Origin: Flavobacteriaceae bacterium
Lineage (GTDB): Bacteria; Bacteroidota; Bacteroidia; Flavobacteriales; Flavobacteriaceae
Assembly (NCBI GenBank): GCA_018402135.1
Contig: JAGYJF010000005.1
Coordinates: forward strand, 62,001-126,000
DNA: 64,000 nt
Direction: 5' to 3'
Shown: in pieces, positions 8,172 through 17,153 of the stretch
Layout: each line of letters opens with the position of its first letter
Numbering within the stretch: position 1 is the first letter of the stretch
The notes under the pieces: model-generated
The model's database searches: none
What the model was told of the DNA's origin: nothing
Seen by the model: only the letters and a program-made list of their open reading frames with translations
Position numbers and translations under genes: made by a program

Positions 8172-10387
8172 GACGATTGATTTTTCTTTAAGGCATGGTA
8201 CAGTTTCTTTTCAAAATCGTCTTGCTTAAAAGGTTTTGAGATAATATCAGTAAATCCGGCGTCGTCAAATTCTTGCATTTTATCTTCAAGCGTGACTGCC
8301 GTTAAAGCGAATATGGTAAGATCTTTATCGAAGGTTCGTATAATTTTTGTCGCTTCTAAACCACTGATGCCTGGCATATGGATGTCCATGAGTACCACAT
8401 CGTAATTTGTGTTTTTAACGTGTTCTACGGCATCTTCGCCATTCTCTACTATCTCACATTCTAGATTCATTTTATTTAGAATCTTTTTCGTGATCATTTG
8501 GTTGATCTTATTATCCTCAACCACCAAAATTTTAATGTTACTTAAATCCAATGCTTCAATTTTTTTAGCGTGACTATTAGTTTCAATTTTAACAGAATTT
8601 GGGGAGTAGGTTAAGGGGATTTCAAAGAAAAAGGTGGAGCCTTTTCCTAGTTCGCTTTTTATATATATTTTTCCTTTTAATATTTCTATAAGTCCTTTTA
8701 CAATTGACAGTCCAAGACCAGTGCCGCCATACTTTCTGTTGATTTGAATAGACCCTTGCGAGAAGCTTTCAAACATATGTTCCTGTTTTTCTTTGGTAAT
8801 ACCAATACCGTTATCTTCTATTTCAAACCTTAATGTATGAATATCTTTGTCTTCATTAATTTTTGAAATTCTTACCCAAATGTCTCCATCTTTAGTGAAT
8901 TTAATGGCATTACCAATCAGGTTGATAAGGATTTGTGATATTTTAAGTTGATCGGCTATAAAGTTATGGCTTAAACCCTCTTGATAAGAGAAATGCATTT
9001 TAATATTGTTATTATGGGCGCTATTACTTAGTGCCGAGATAACATTTTCTACTTTTTTCTTAAGGTTGAATAATTCAGGGTCAAGTTCTACTTTATTGGC
9101 TTCAATTTTATTAATTTGAAGAATATCATTGATAAAAGTCAATAAATATTCACCTGAAAATTTAAGTGATTTTAAGTGTTGGACTTGGTCTGGCTTGGGG
9201 TTTTCGTCCAATAACATATTGGTTAAACCCGTGACTGCGTATAGCGGCGTTCTAAGTTCGTGTGTAACAGTTGATAAAAAGTTAGCTTTAGTTTTTGAGG
9301 CAAGCTCTGCTTTTTCTTTAGCAATAATTAACTCATCATTTTTAATATGCAACATATTATTAGTGCGTAGACGGATATTATTATTTTTATACAGCGACAG
9401 TGTCAGCAGCGATAAAATGGTAATAAGCCCAATACTTAGCATGGTAGTAATTCTTGCGAGATTACTTTCAGAATCGGCTTCGGAAAGCTGCGATATTAAC
9501 TGTTGCCTTTCAGCTTGGTTATAAGCCTTTAATAATTGTGCGCTTTTCTCTGGTGAAAAATTGTCTTGCGTAATATTTAGCAGCGAATCGGTTAATTGTA
9601 AATGTTTTTTAATGAAAGTATTGGCTTGTTTAAAGTCTTCTGATTGCTCATATAATTGACTTAAAATTAAATACCCGTCAATCATATTCTTAGAAAAATT
9701 GTTGGCTATCGCAATGTCTAAACCTTGGTTTGTAGCTTCAAGAGCAGCTTGGTTATTTTCTAATTTTTCTAAAACTTTACCCTTATAGATAAGGGCACTG
9801 CTTAATAGGAATTTAAGATCGTATTTTTCGGCGAGAATAATGGCCTGTTCTAATTTCTCTGTTGCTTCTTGATAATTCTCTAATTTTATGTAAACTTTTG
9901 CTTCATTCAGATTAACATCGGCTAGAAAACTCTCCAAATCTTCTTCTTCAAATTTTGTTTTAGCAGATGTAAAATAATCCAATGCAATTTTATACTCACC
10001 TTTACTACTATGCAAAATTCCACGCATGTTATAGGTTATAGCTAGGTTGGCGTAGTCATTTATTTCGCGTTGAATTTCCGCTGCTTTGGTAAGTGAAAGG
10101 AAGGCTTTATCTATTTCTTCAACAGTGAATTGAATTTTTGCAATTTTAGCATGTATAACACCCGCTTTTTGTTTATCGTCAAGTTCTACCGAAAGAGCAA
10201 GTGCTTTGTTTAGATTGTCTTTAGCACTGTAATAGTCACCTCTTTCACTATCAAATTGCGATTGTGTAAGTAGGTTTTCTAAGTTTAGCTTCATTAGTTC
10301 AATATCCTCACTAGTAATGGTTTGTGAGTTAATTTGTACTGTAACAGATGCTATAATAACAAATATAAAATATTTGATTTGGGACAT
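8153..10387 (-). CDS. Hybrid sensor histidine kinase with periplasmic TPR sensor
   Basis: A 744-residue membrane sensor. A signal peptide (residues 1-21) is followed by about five to six TPR repeats (residues 35-270), then a membrane helix near 312-333. Next come a HisKA domain with His376 in STVTHELRTPLYA, and a HATPase domain with N-box NLIGNAIKFTKDG, G1 DNGIGI and G2 GGTGLGLSI. The C-terminal receiver domain has acceptor Asp668 in VVLMDIHMPG and Lys718. The layout suggests that a periplasmic protein-protein signal drives phosphotransfer. There is no adjacent separate response regulator; output may go through the fused receiver to a partner elsewhere. The signal is unknown. Confidence 0.93.
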   Translation of the reverse strand: MSQIKYFIFVIIASVTVQINSQTITSEDIELMKLNLENLLTQSQFDSERGDYYSAKDNLNKALALSVELDDKQKAGVIHAKIAKIQFTVEEIDKAFLSLTKAAEIQREINDYANLAITYNMRGILHSSKGEYKIALDYFTSAKTKFEEEDLESFLADVNLNEAKVYIKLENYQEATEKLEQAIILAEKYDLKFLLSSALIYKGKVLEKLENNQAALEATNQGLDIAIANNFSKNMIDGYLILSQLYEQSEDFKQANTFIKKHLQLTDSLLNITQDNFSPEKSAQLLKAYNQAERQQLISQLSEADSESNLARITTMLSIGLITILSLLTLSLYKNNNIRLRTNNMLHIKNDELIIAKEKAELASKTKANFLSTVTHELRTPLYAVTGLTNMLLDENPKPDQVQHLKSLKFSGEYLLTFINDILQINKIEANKVELDPELFNLKKKVENVISALSNSAHNNNIKMHFSYQEGLSHNFIADQLKISQILINLIGNAIKFTKDGDIWVRISKINEDKDIHTLRFEIEDNGIGITKEKQEHMFESFSQGSIQINRKYGGTGLGLSIVKGLIEILKGKIYIKSELGKGSTFFFEIPLTYSPNSVKIETNSHAKKIEALDLSNIKILVVEDNKINQMITKKILNKMNLECEIVENGEDAVEHVKNTNYDVVLMDIHMPGISGLEATKIIRTFDKDLTIFALTAVTLEDKMQEFDDAGFTDIISKPFKQDDFEKKLYHALKKNQSSQASIE

Positions 10388-10407
10388 TGTAACACACTTT
10401 TATGGGT

Positions 10408-10415
10408 CAAATATA
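10408..10415 (-). promoter_or_regulatory. Promoter -7 element of the hybrid kinase gene
   Basis: Minus-strand TATATTTG, a perfect TAnnTTTG, about 20 bases before the ATG of the kinase gene. It lies in the 50-base gap after the gap gene stop. No good TTTG is seen upstream. Confidence 0.4.
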
Positions 10416-10437
10416 ATTATTTATTCGATAAAATACA

Positions 10438-11433
10438 TTATTTTTCCGATAAATTGCATATTAAATCTAAAATTCTGCTCGAATATCCTGTTTCGTTGTC
10501 GTACCACCCCAGAATTTTAACCATATTTCCAATTACAGAAGTCATTTGTGAGTCATAAATACAGGAGTGTGAATTTCCAATGATATCTACCGAAACGATT
10601 GGATCTTCGGTGTATTCTAAAATACCTTTTAAATTTGTGCTTGAGGCTTTTAAAAAAGCCTGATTTATTTCGGCTATTGTAACGGTCTTTTTGACATTGA
10701 AAGTGATGTCTGTGAGCGAGCCATTTGCAACTGGAACTCTAATTCCGCAACCACCGATGACATTGGATAAGTGTGGAAATATTTTGGTTAATGCTTTTGC
10801 GGCCCCTGTTGTTGTAGGCACAATAGATTGACCAGCGGCGCGCGCTCGACGTAAATCTTTATGAGGTTGATCGTGCAAGCTTTGATCGGTCGTGTAAGAA
10901 TGTATGGTGGTAATATAGGCCTGCTCGATACCGCACAAGTTTTCGATTACTTGCATCATAGGAGCGGCATTATTGGTGGTACAAGAAGCATTGGAAATGA
11001 TGCGGTCGTTTTTTGTAAGGCTGTTGTGATTCACTCCGAAAACTATCATTTTTATATGGTCGTCTTCGGGTGGCACCGACAGGATTACTTTTTTAGCACC
11101 GTTATTAATATGGTGAATTAAATGCGATTCGTGCTTAAATTTTCCAGTTGATTCGATTACAAAGTCCACATTAAAAGGATCCCAATTTATATCTTTAGGG
11201 TGTGCGGCGTTGTGGAGTTTTATGGACCGGTTATTCACAATTATATGTTCGTTATCTGATGTAACAGGTAGATTAAGAACACCGTGAATACTATCGTACT
11301 TAAGTAAATGCGCTAAAGTTTTGGCATTGGCCAAATCGTTTATCACAACCACTTCCATATCTGTTCGGTCTTCAATAAGTCTAAAAATTCTTCTGCCTAT
11401 ACGACCAAATCCATTAATACCAATTCTAATCAT
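10438..11433 (-). CDS. gap: Glyceraldehyde-3-phosphate dehydrogenase, type I
   Basis: Oxidises glyceraldehyde 3-phosphate to 1,3-bisphosphoglycerate. NAD fold GINGFGRIGRR at residues 4-14 with the adenine-ribose Asp in VINDLAN. Catalytic Cys151 is in SNASCTTNNAAP, and the catalytic His is in TTIHSYTTDQ. WYDNETGYSSR is near the C-terminus. At 331 aa it is a normal length. It follows lipA by only 2 bases, so the two are likely co-transcribed. Flavobacteria commonly have a second GAPDH, so whether this copy is glycolytic or gluconeogenic is open. Confidence 0.94.
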   Translation of the reverse strand: MIRIGINGFGRIGRRIFRLIEDRTDMEVVVINDLANAKTLAHLLKYDSIHGVLNLPVTSDNEHIIVNNRSIKLHNAAHPKDINWDPFNVDFVIESTGKFKHESHLIHHINNGAKKVILSVPPEDDHIKMIVFGVNHNSLTKNDRIISNASCTTNNAAPMMQVIENLCGIEQAYITTIHSYTTDQSLHDQPHKDLRRARAAGQSIVPTTTGAAKALTKIFPHLSNVIGGCGIRVPVANGSLTDITFNVKKTVTIAEINQAFLKASSTNLKGILEYTEDPIVSVDIIGNSHSCIYDSQMTSVIGNMVKILGWYDNETGYSSRILDLICNLSEK

Positions 11434-11435
11434 AA

Positions 11436-12314
11436 TTAGTTGATATGCTTTTGTGCTTTATAAGAAGACCGCACTAAAGCACTACTCTCTACATGACGAA
11501 AGCCTAAGTCAAGTCCGATAGCTTTATATTCGTCAAATTGTTCTGGTTGTATAAATTGCTTAACTGGTAAGTGTTTTTTACTGGGTTGCAGGTATTGACC
11601 AATCGTTACCACATCCACATCATTGGCGCGCAAATCGTGCAGGGTTTCAATTACTTCTTCACGCGTTTCACCTAATCCGAGCATGATACCAGATTTGGTG
11701 CGCCGTTGGCCTTCAGATTTCAAATATTTCAGTACATGCATGCTACGGTCGTATTTGGCTTGAATTCTTACTTCGCGCGTTAGTCTTCTAACGGTTTCAA
11801 TGTTATGCGATACAACCTCTGGTGCTACTTCAATAATTCTATCAATGTGTTTTTTGATTCCTTGAAAATCTGGAATTAAAGTTTCTAAAGTAGTTTCAGG
11901 GTTCATGCGTCTAACTGCTTTTACAGTTTCGGCCCACATAATACTTCCCATATCCTTTAAATCGTCTCTATCAACGCTGGTTAAAACCGCATGTTTTATT
12001 TGCATTATTTTTATAGAACGTGCTACTTTTTCTGGTTCGTCCCAGTCTAGAGTTTCCGGTCTTCCAGTTTTAACACCGCAAAAACCACAAGAGCGTGTAC
12101 AGATGTTGCCAAGAATCATAAAGGTAGCGGTGCCTTCACCCCAACATTCACCCATATTAGGGCAACTTCCAGAAGTACAAATGGTGTTGAGTTTGTATTT
12201 ATCAACAAGACCTCTAAGTTCGGTGTATTTTTTACCAGTTGGTAACTTTACCCTGAGCCATTTTGGTTTCGCCTGACGCTCTGGTAAGATATTTGAGACT
12301 ACTTCAGTTTCCAT
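11436..12314 (-). CDS. lipA: Lipoyl synthase
   Basis: Radical-SAM enzyme that inserts two sulfurs into protein-bound octanoyl groups to make lipoyl cofactor. The auxiliary cluster motif is [12 protein letters not shown], and the radical-SAM CX3CX2C is CTRSCGFC. The C-terminal conserved Ser/Arg segment SSALVRSSY ends the protein. The track start is a TTG that overlaps the promoter -7 element, so I take the ATG at 12314 (METEVVSN), which matches family members. It is directly upstream of gap. Confidence 0.95.
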   Translation of the reverse strand: METEVVSNILPERQAKPKWLRVKLPTGKKYTELRGLVDKYKLNTICTSGSCPNMGECWGEGTATFMILGNICTRSCGFCGVKTGRPETLDWDEPEKVARSIKIMQIKHAVLTSVDRDDLKDMGSIMWAETVKAVRRMNPETTLETLIPDFQGIKKHIDRIIEVAPEVVSHNIETVRRLTREVRIQAKYDRSMHVLKYLKSEGQRRTKSGIMLGLGETREEVIETLHDLRANDVDVVTIGQYLQPSKKHLPVKQFIQPEQFDEYKAIGLDLGFRHVESSALVRSSYKAQKHIN

Positions 12315-12332
12315 TTCAATTTTTTTACAATG

Positions 12333-12340
12333 CAAAGATA
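12333..12340 (-). promoter_or_regulatory. Promoter -7 element of lipA-gap
   Basis: Minus-strand TATCTTTG, a perfect TAnnTTTG, 19 bases before the ATG of lipA. It lies between the NRAMP-like gene stop and lipA. Confidence 0.5.
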
Positions 12341-12363
12341 CAAAGTAAAATTATAAACTTATG

Positions 12364-13581
12364 TTATAAGGAAGCAATATACCAAAGTCCGAAACCTATT
12401 AAAAACGCCATCCCTAGCCAACTTAAAACCTTAATAAAAACAGAAGGTTTTGCTTCTTGAGGCGTATATTTACTTATGATGAGCTTGTAATTAATAACCG
12501 CGTAAAATGGCGCGGTTAAAAATGAAATGATGGTTGCTATTTTAACCAAAGTGATTAATTCGGTGCTAAACCACATAAATATAGCAGAAGTGCCAATCGT
12601 TAGAAGAAAGAGCCAGAACTTAAAGTTGAAATAATCGAAGTTTTCAAATAAGAGCGATGTTGTTTTATGCATAGCCCGAGGCGATGCATCTAAGGTGGTT
12701 AAGGTGGTGCTAAACATCGTAGTAAAGGCGGCAATACCAATAATTAAATAAGACCAACTGCCTAGGCTGTTGGTATACATCTTTATTAATTGATTAGAAA
12801 ATTCAGCTCCAGAATTGCTGAAAGTTAAATGTGAATTGTACATCACTAAAACCCCTAAACTCATAAAGCAAATACCAACAATAATGGTGAGGGCATAACC
12901 GATATTAAAATCATATAAGGGTGATTTACCTTTAAATGAATTCGATACTTTTTGCTTTTCTACTGTCCACAACGATTGCCAAATGGAACAATCTAAAGGC
13001 GCTGGCATCCAGCCCATAAATGCGATGAGAAATGCTATTTCTGTTGCATTATTTGGAATCAATTGTTGGAAATTAAGTGTTGTTGTGTTTTTAGTAAATG
13101 ACAAAACCACTGCAATAATAGTGCTAACAGTTAGTGTAATTACGATGATTTTCATAAGACTGTCTAACAACCTATATCTGCCAATCAGTAAAATTAAGGT
13201 TGAAATGAGCAATATAATCATGGCCCATATTTTCACACTTAAAAAATCGCCGAAAAGCATTTGCGCCAAACTTGCAGTTACGATGGTAACAGCGGCTTGA
13301 ATGGTGAACATGGTGGCAAAAGTAAGAACGTAGTAGAGCGGAAGTATTGATTTATGTAATTTTTTGTAGCCGTCTAAAAGTGTTTCTCCCGTAGCGTTGG
13401 CATAGCGCATCCCAAATTCAAAAAAGGGATACTTAAAAATAGTGACAAGCAAAAGGGCCCACAGTAATCCAAAACCAAAATCGGCACCAGCTCTGGTGGA
13501 TTGTACCAAATGGGATACACCAATGGCAGCACCGGCAAAAATAAGTCCTGGGCCAATCGATTTAAAACTGAAACGCGTCAT
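12364..13581 (-). CDS. NRAMP-family transporter with altered metal site
   Basis: A 405-residue, roughly 11-helix membrane protein of the NRAMP (SLC11) superfamily. The N-terminal IGPGLIFAGAAIGVSHLVQ aligns with TM1 of Nramp, but the metal-binding DPGN is replaced by GVSH. In TM6 the MPH motif appears as WMPAPLDCSIW: the Met is kept and the His is lost. The substrate is therefore uncertain; NRAMP-related magnesium transporters also depart from the canonical site. The ATG overlaps the stop of the sigma factor gene by 4 bases (ATGA), so the gene ends a glycosyltransferase-sigma-transporter operon. Confidence 0.82.
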   Translation of the reverse strand: MTRFSFKSIGPGLIFAGAAIGVSHLVQSTRAGADFGFGLLWALLLVTIFKYPFFEFGMRYANATGETLLDGYKKLHKSILPLYYVLTFATMFTIQAAVTIVTASLAQMLFGDFLSVKIWAMIILLISTLILLIGRYRLLDSLMKIIVITLTVSTIIAVVLSFTKNTTTLNFQQLIPNNATEIAFLIAFMGWMPAPLDCSIWQSLWTVEKQKVSNSFKGKSPLYDFNIGYALTIIVGICFMSLGVLVMYNSHLTFSNSGAEFSNQLIKMYTNSLGSWSYLIIGIAAFTTMFSTTLTTLDASPRAMHKTTSLLFENFDYFNFKFWLFLLTIGTSAIFMWFSTELITLVKIATIISFLTAPFYAVINYKLIISKYTPQEAKPSVFIKVLSWLGMAFLIGFGLWYIASL

Positions 13582-14126
13582 TTTTTTGTAATAATCTCGG
13601 CTAATAATTTTTTAGCTCGTAAAAGTTTTACCTTAACATTATTAATAGGTTCCTCTAATTGGGTTGCAATATCTTTGTAACTCATTTCTTGAAAGTAGCG
13701 CAATTGAATCACTTCTTGATAGGCAGGTTTCAATTTTTTAATATCACGCAATAATTTTGCTAGATTTTGTTCTGTAATGATATTGTCTTCTGGGGATGGC
13801 GATTCGTCTGCGATTTGGTGAAAATCGTCAACGTTGGAAACATTGTTATTTTGGAAGAATCTTATTTTTTCTTTTCTGACTAGATCTGTATGGATATTTT
13901 TAGAAATGGTGATGAGCCAGGTTTTAAAATTATAGTCAGGGTTGTAAGTGTCTAATTTATCAAAGGCTTTTGAGAAGGTTTCAATAGTAATATCTTCAGC
14001 ATCACTTTCGTTATTGGTTCTTTTTAGCTGAAAACCATAAACGTCATTCCAAAAGTAATCTAGCAAAAACTTAAATGCTGCCTGGTTATTTTTTTTGGCG
14101 TTTTCGATAGATTCGTTTAGTTCCAA
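13578..14126 (-). CDS. ECF RNA polymerase sigma factor
   Basis: A 182-residue sigma-70 family protein. Region 2 spans about residues 18-85 (DYFWNDVYGFQLKR, then NFKTWLITISKNI), and region 4 about 118-175 (LKPAYQEVIQLRYFQEMSYKDIA with its helix-turn-helix). Only a TTG start is available in frame, 10 bases inside the glycosyltransferase gene. No anti-sigma gene is adjacent, unlike the other sigma factor at 17.1 kb. Its place between a glycosyltransferase and a transporter is unusual for an ECF factor. Confidence 0.9.
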   Translation of the reverse strand: MELNESIENAKKNNQAAFKFLLDYFWNDVYGFQLKRTNNESDAEDITIETFSKAFDKLDTYNPDYNFKTWLITISKNIHTDLVRKEKIRFFQNNNVSNVDDFHQIADESPSPEDNIITEQNLAKLLRDIKKLKPAYQEVIQLRYFQEMSYKDIATQLEEPINNVKVKLLRAKKLLAEIITKK

Positions 14127-15226
14127 TGATTTGGTTTTGAAATAAGATTATTAACAAAGATAATCAATTGAATATTGATTAAAAATAGATCTAGTATCGC
14201 AAACCAAGGCCTAAGATCTTTTTCGTCAAGTTTATTAGCGCTTTTGATTAAGCTAATGTATTGAAATAGAAATCTTAAAAATATCATTCCTAGAACCCAG
14301 TAAAGTTTATGGGTTAAAATTAATAAGACAATTGCCAGAATCCAAAAGAGTAGTTGTGTAATGAAAAACAAAGCCAATGAAACCTTGTGTTTTAGTTTGT
14401 AATATTTAGCAGTACTCACGTGCCTTCTTTTCTGTTTAAGCCAGCTTTTTAAGTTCTTTTTTGGTTGTGAAGATGTAAAACTTTCATGTGAAGTGCAAAT
14501 AGCAATATTATGTGCAGTGGCTGCTTGATTTACGAATAAGTCATCGTCTCCAGATTTGATGTGCATGTGATTCATAAAGCCTGAAACTTCAAAAAATGTA
14601 TCCCTTTTGTAGGCTAAATTTCTGCCAACACCCATGTAAGGTGTGCCTAAATTGGCGTAAGAAAAATATTGAACTGCTGTTAAAAGGGTTTCGAACCGAA
14701 TAAGTTTATTGAGGAATGATTTTTTATCTTTCTTATAGGACCCATAGCCTAAAATAATTGATTGGGATTTACTAAAATGGGCACTCATTAATTTTATCCA
14801 TTGATTGGATGGTGCTTTACAGTCGGCATCGGTAAATAAAAGAAAATTGTTGGAGGCTGCTTTAATACCGAGCGTAAGGGCGTACTTTTTGTTACCCCAA
14901 AACTTATCGATTGGTTTTACCTTAACAATCTTTATGTTAGAATGTTGCGCGGCAAATTCCTCCATAACTTCCAAAGTTTCATCGGAGGAATTGTCATCAA
15001 TAAGTACGATTTCAAAATTAAAATAATCCTGATTTAAAATTGAAGGAAGATTTAAAAGAAGGTTATCGGCTTCGTTTTTCGCACAAATTATAACGGAAAC
15101 GGGAATATTTTTAGCTGTTGGGATTGATTCTTCTTTATATGAAAAATTTAAGAATACAAAACCGTAATAGCATAGTTGAATTAAGATAACAGCCGCAAAA
15201 CTGAAAAACGATACATCTTCCAGCAT
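14117..15226 (-). CDS. Family 2 glycosyltransferase, membrane-bound
   Basis: A 369-residue processive-type GT2. An N-terminal membrane helix (about 5-27) is followed by the GT-A domain, with VSVIICAKNEADN, LIDDNSSD and the metal-binding TDADC. The acceptor-site acid is in SGDDDLF, and QKRRH corresponds to the QxxRW region. Two or three C-terminal helices follow (about 285-365). It probably transfers sugar to a lipid or polysaccharide acceptor at the inner membrane; donor and acceptor are unknown. It is first in the operon with the ECF sigma factor and the NRAMP-like gene, and 5 bases after the small Cys-rich membrane protein gene. Confidence 0.9.
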   Translation of the reverse strand: MLEDVSFFSFAAVILIQLCYYGFVFLNFSYKEESIPTAKNIPVSVIICAKNEADNLLLNLPSILNQDYFNFEIVLIDDNSSDETLEVMEEFAAQHSNIKIVKVKPIDKFWGNKKYALTLGIKAASNNFLLFTDADCKAPSNQWIKLMSAHFSKSQSIILGYGSYKKDKKSFLNKLIRFETLLTAVQYFSYANLGTPYMGVGRNLAYKRDTFFEVSGFMNHMHIKSGDDDLFVNQAATAHNIAICTSHESFTSSQPKKNLKSWLKQKRRHVSTAKYYKLKHKVSLALFFITQLLFWILAIVLLILTHKLYWVLGMIFLRFLFQYISLIKSANKLDEKDLRPWFAILDLFLINIQLIIFVNNLISKPNHWN

Positions 15227-15231
15227 TTAGG

Positions 15232-15435
15232 CTAAGAGTGTTGAGGTTCATTACAGTTTTCGAATTGGTCGGGAGTTTTACCGCAAAATCCGCAGGATTC
15301 ACCTTCTTTATTTAAATAGGGACTTTGGCTAGCGCAGGTGCCTGCAAATTTCCCATCTTTTTTAGCCCATATTTTTATGGCAATTCCGCCTACTGCTAGT
15401 GCTAGTAATACTATGGTAATTAATAAAAGTTCCAT
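15232..15435 (-). CDS. Small membrane protein with four cysteines
   Basis: A 67-residue protein with one N-terminal membrane helix (residues 1-23) and a short soluble tail containing four cysteines (C34, C48, C51, C60) in CASQSPY, CGFCGKTP and NCNE. I recognise this as a small conserved Flavobacteriaceae protein, usually annotated only as a membrane or secreted protein. The spacing could bind zinc or an iron-sulfur cluster, but that is inference. It ends 5 bases before the glycosyltransferase start and probably leads that operon. Confidence 0.75.
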   Translation of the reverse strand: MELLLITIVLLALAVGGIAIKIWAKKDGKFAGTCASQSPYLNKEGESCGFCGKTPDQFENCNEPQHS

Positions 15436-15567
15436 AATTATTTTTTTACAAAGATAGTTGATGACAAATGATTTGTGAAGGAAATAAAGTTAGAATATTT
15501 TCAAACAAATGTTAAACCTATCTTATTTTTTTATATTTTTAATTTACTAACTATTAATTAATTATCA

Positions 15568-16254
15568 ATGAAAAAACTATTTGCAGAATTTTTTGGAACT
15601 TTTTGGCTGGTTTTTGGTGGATGCGGTAGCGCCATTTTTGCAGCCGGATTTCCCGAATTGGGAATTGGTTTTGCTGGAGTTGCTTTGGCTTTCGGTTTAA
15701 CCGTTTTAACGATGGCTTATGCTGTAGGCCATATTTCTGGTGGACATTTTAACCCGGCAGTTTCCTTTGGTCTTTGGGCTGGAGGTAAATTTGAAGCCAA
15801 AAATTTAGTTGGATACATTTTAGCACAATTAATTGGTGCAGTAGCTGCTGCGGCTGTATTGTATTTAATTGTATCAGGAAAAAGTGGTTTTATTGACGTA
15901 GGCGGTTTTGCAGCTAACGGGTATGACAGCTTATCACCAGATGGTTACAGTATGGTTTCTGCACTTATTGCAGAATTTGTACTTACGGCATTTTTCTTAT
16001 TGGTTATTCTTGGTAGTACCAACCATAGAGCACCAAAAGGTTTTGCACCCATTGCTATAGGATTAGCGTTAACCCTCATTCACCTGATTAGTATTCCAAT
16101 AACCAATACCTCGGTTAATCCAGCGCGTTCTACGAGTCAGGCTTTATTTGCAGAAGGTGCTTATTTGCCACAACTTTGGTTATTTTGGTTGGCACCCATT
16201 GCAGGTGCAATAGTTGCTGGCTTTATTCACAAGGCCTTATTTGATAAAGAATAA
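15568..16254 (+). CDS. aqpZ: Aquaporin Z
   Basis: Six-helix water channel, 228 aa. Both NPA half-helices are present: [11 protein letters not shown] near residue 62 and [11 protein letters not shown] near residue 188. The aromatic/arginine filter Arg directly follows the second NPA, and the N-terminal [20 protein letters not shown] is typical of AqpZ rather than of a glycerol facilitator. It is a single gene, ended by a strong hairpin shared with the convergent anti-sigma gene. Confidence 0.95.
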   Translation: MKKLFAEFFGTFWLVFGGCGSAIFAAGFPELGIGFAGVALAFGLTVLTMAYAVGHISGGHFNPAVSFGLWAGGKFEAKNLVGYILAQLIGAVAAAAVLYLIVSGKSGFIDVGGFAANGYDSLSPDGYSMVSALIAEFVLTAFFLLVILGSTNHRAPKGFAPIAIGLALTLIHLISIPITNTSVNPARSTSQALFAEGAYLPQLWLFWLAPIAGAIVAGFIHKALFDKE

Positions 16255-16269
16255 AATTACTAAACAGCA

Positions 16270-16317
16270 AAAAAACTGTGTTAAAAGCATAAATATTAGC
16301 TTTTAACACAGTTTTTT
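16270..16317. terminator. Bidirectional terminator between aqpZ and the anti-sigma gene
   Basis: Perfect 19-base arms (AAAAAACTGTGTTAAAAGC and its complement) around a 10-base loop. T runs occur on both strands, so it can end aqpZ and the convergent sigma/anti-sigma operon. The right arm touches the stop codon of the anti-sigma gene. Confidence 0.92.
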
Positions 16318-17153
16318 TATTGATTCAAGCTTATTTCAGCAACTTCCCGTTCGGGAGAGGTAGTAACATTACCACCTTTTGGTTCTATAGTAATAGTAAT
16401 AGCTAGTGCATCTTCAAGATATGGTAATGGTTTTAATTTAGCATCTCTTGGGTCAATAATTCCTAAACTCACCATTCTATCAGTCATTTCAGCCCAAATT
16501 TGGTAGCACTGATCTTCTGGTAGTTGTGGTAGGCTTATTATATCGAGCATTGAAGTTTTTTCTACTGGATTGATGTAGGCTACCGTTTCAAGTTTTTGTG
16601 CACGTTCATTGCCGCGCAATACATATTTTTGGGCATCAGGGTTGTTTAATTTTTGAAATTGAAGCATTAATTCGTTCAACTGGCTGTTGGTCTTTTTAAT
16701 GTCGCTTCTGAGATCAAAAATCTCATCAACTACCACTTGGTTTTCAGACTTTAAGGCGGCATTATTAAAGTACAAAGATGTGGCTATAGTTGCAAACAAA
16801 AAAGCAGCAACCGAGGCCGCAATACTGTACCAAGGTGTTGTTCTTGTTTTGGTATGCATTGAAATCACTTTTCCTTCTTCTTCATTTTTGTGAATTGCAT
16901 TTTCGGAATTAATTTCCTTAAGAATCGTATTTAAATTTGTTTTAGAAGGTTCGATAGCGCTTGCTTTAGCCAAAATTTCTAAATTATTTTGACCTTCTAT
17001 GTAGGCTAGTTTGGCTTGTTCGTAATTATTGATGAAGTACTCAACTTCTTTATTTTCTTCTGGTGAAGTCGCACCAATAATATAAAGGTCTAGTAAATTA
17101 GACTCTAAAAATAACTGTAATTTTTTATCCATGGCTTTCATCTCTTTAGTCAT
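16317..17153 (-). CDS. Anti-sigma factor, RskA-like
   Basis: A 278-residue membrane anti-sigma factor. The N-terminal cytoplasmic part (residues 1-105) has the anti-sigma pattern LLDLYIIGATSPEENKEVEYFI. A single membrane helix lies near 111-130 and is followed by a short coiled coil. The periplasmic RskA-type C-terminal domain carries DQCYQIWAEM and LAITIEPKGGN. It would bind and inhibit the sigma factor encoded just upstream, with which it overlaps by 8 bases. Release is probably by regulated proteolysis, by analogy with RskA; the signal is unknown. Confidence 0.88.
   Translation of the reverse strand: MTKEMKAMDKKLQLFLESNLLDLYIIGATSPEENKEVEYFINNYEQAKLAYIEGQNNLEILAKASAIEPSKTNLNTILKEINSENAIHKNEEEGKVISMHTKTRTTPWYSIAASVAAFLFATIATSLYFNNAALKSENQVVVDEIFDLRSDIKKTNSQLNELMLQFQKLNNPDAQKYVLRGNERAQKLETVAYINPVEKTSMLDIISLPQLPEDQCYQIWAEMTDRMVSLGIIDPRDAKLKPLPYLEDALAITITIEPKGGNVTTSPEREVAEISLNQ

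Noticed and set aside
11905-12276. 123-aa plus-strand ORF in lipA
   Set aside because: Antisense to the radical-SAM core of lipA; no protein features.
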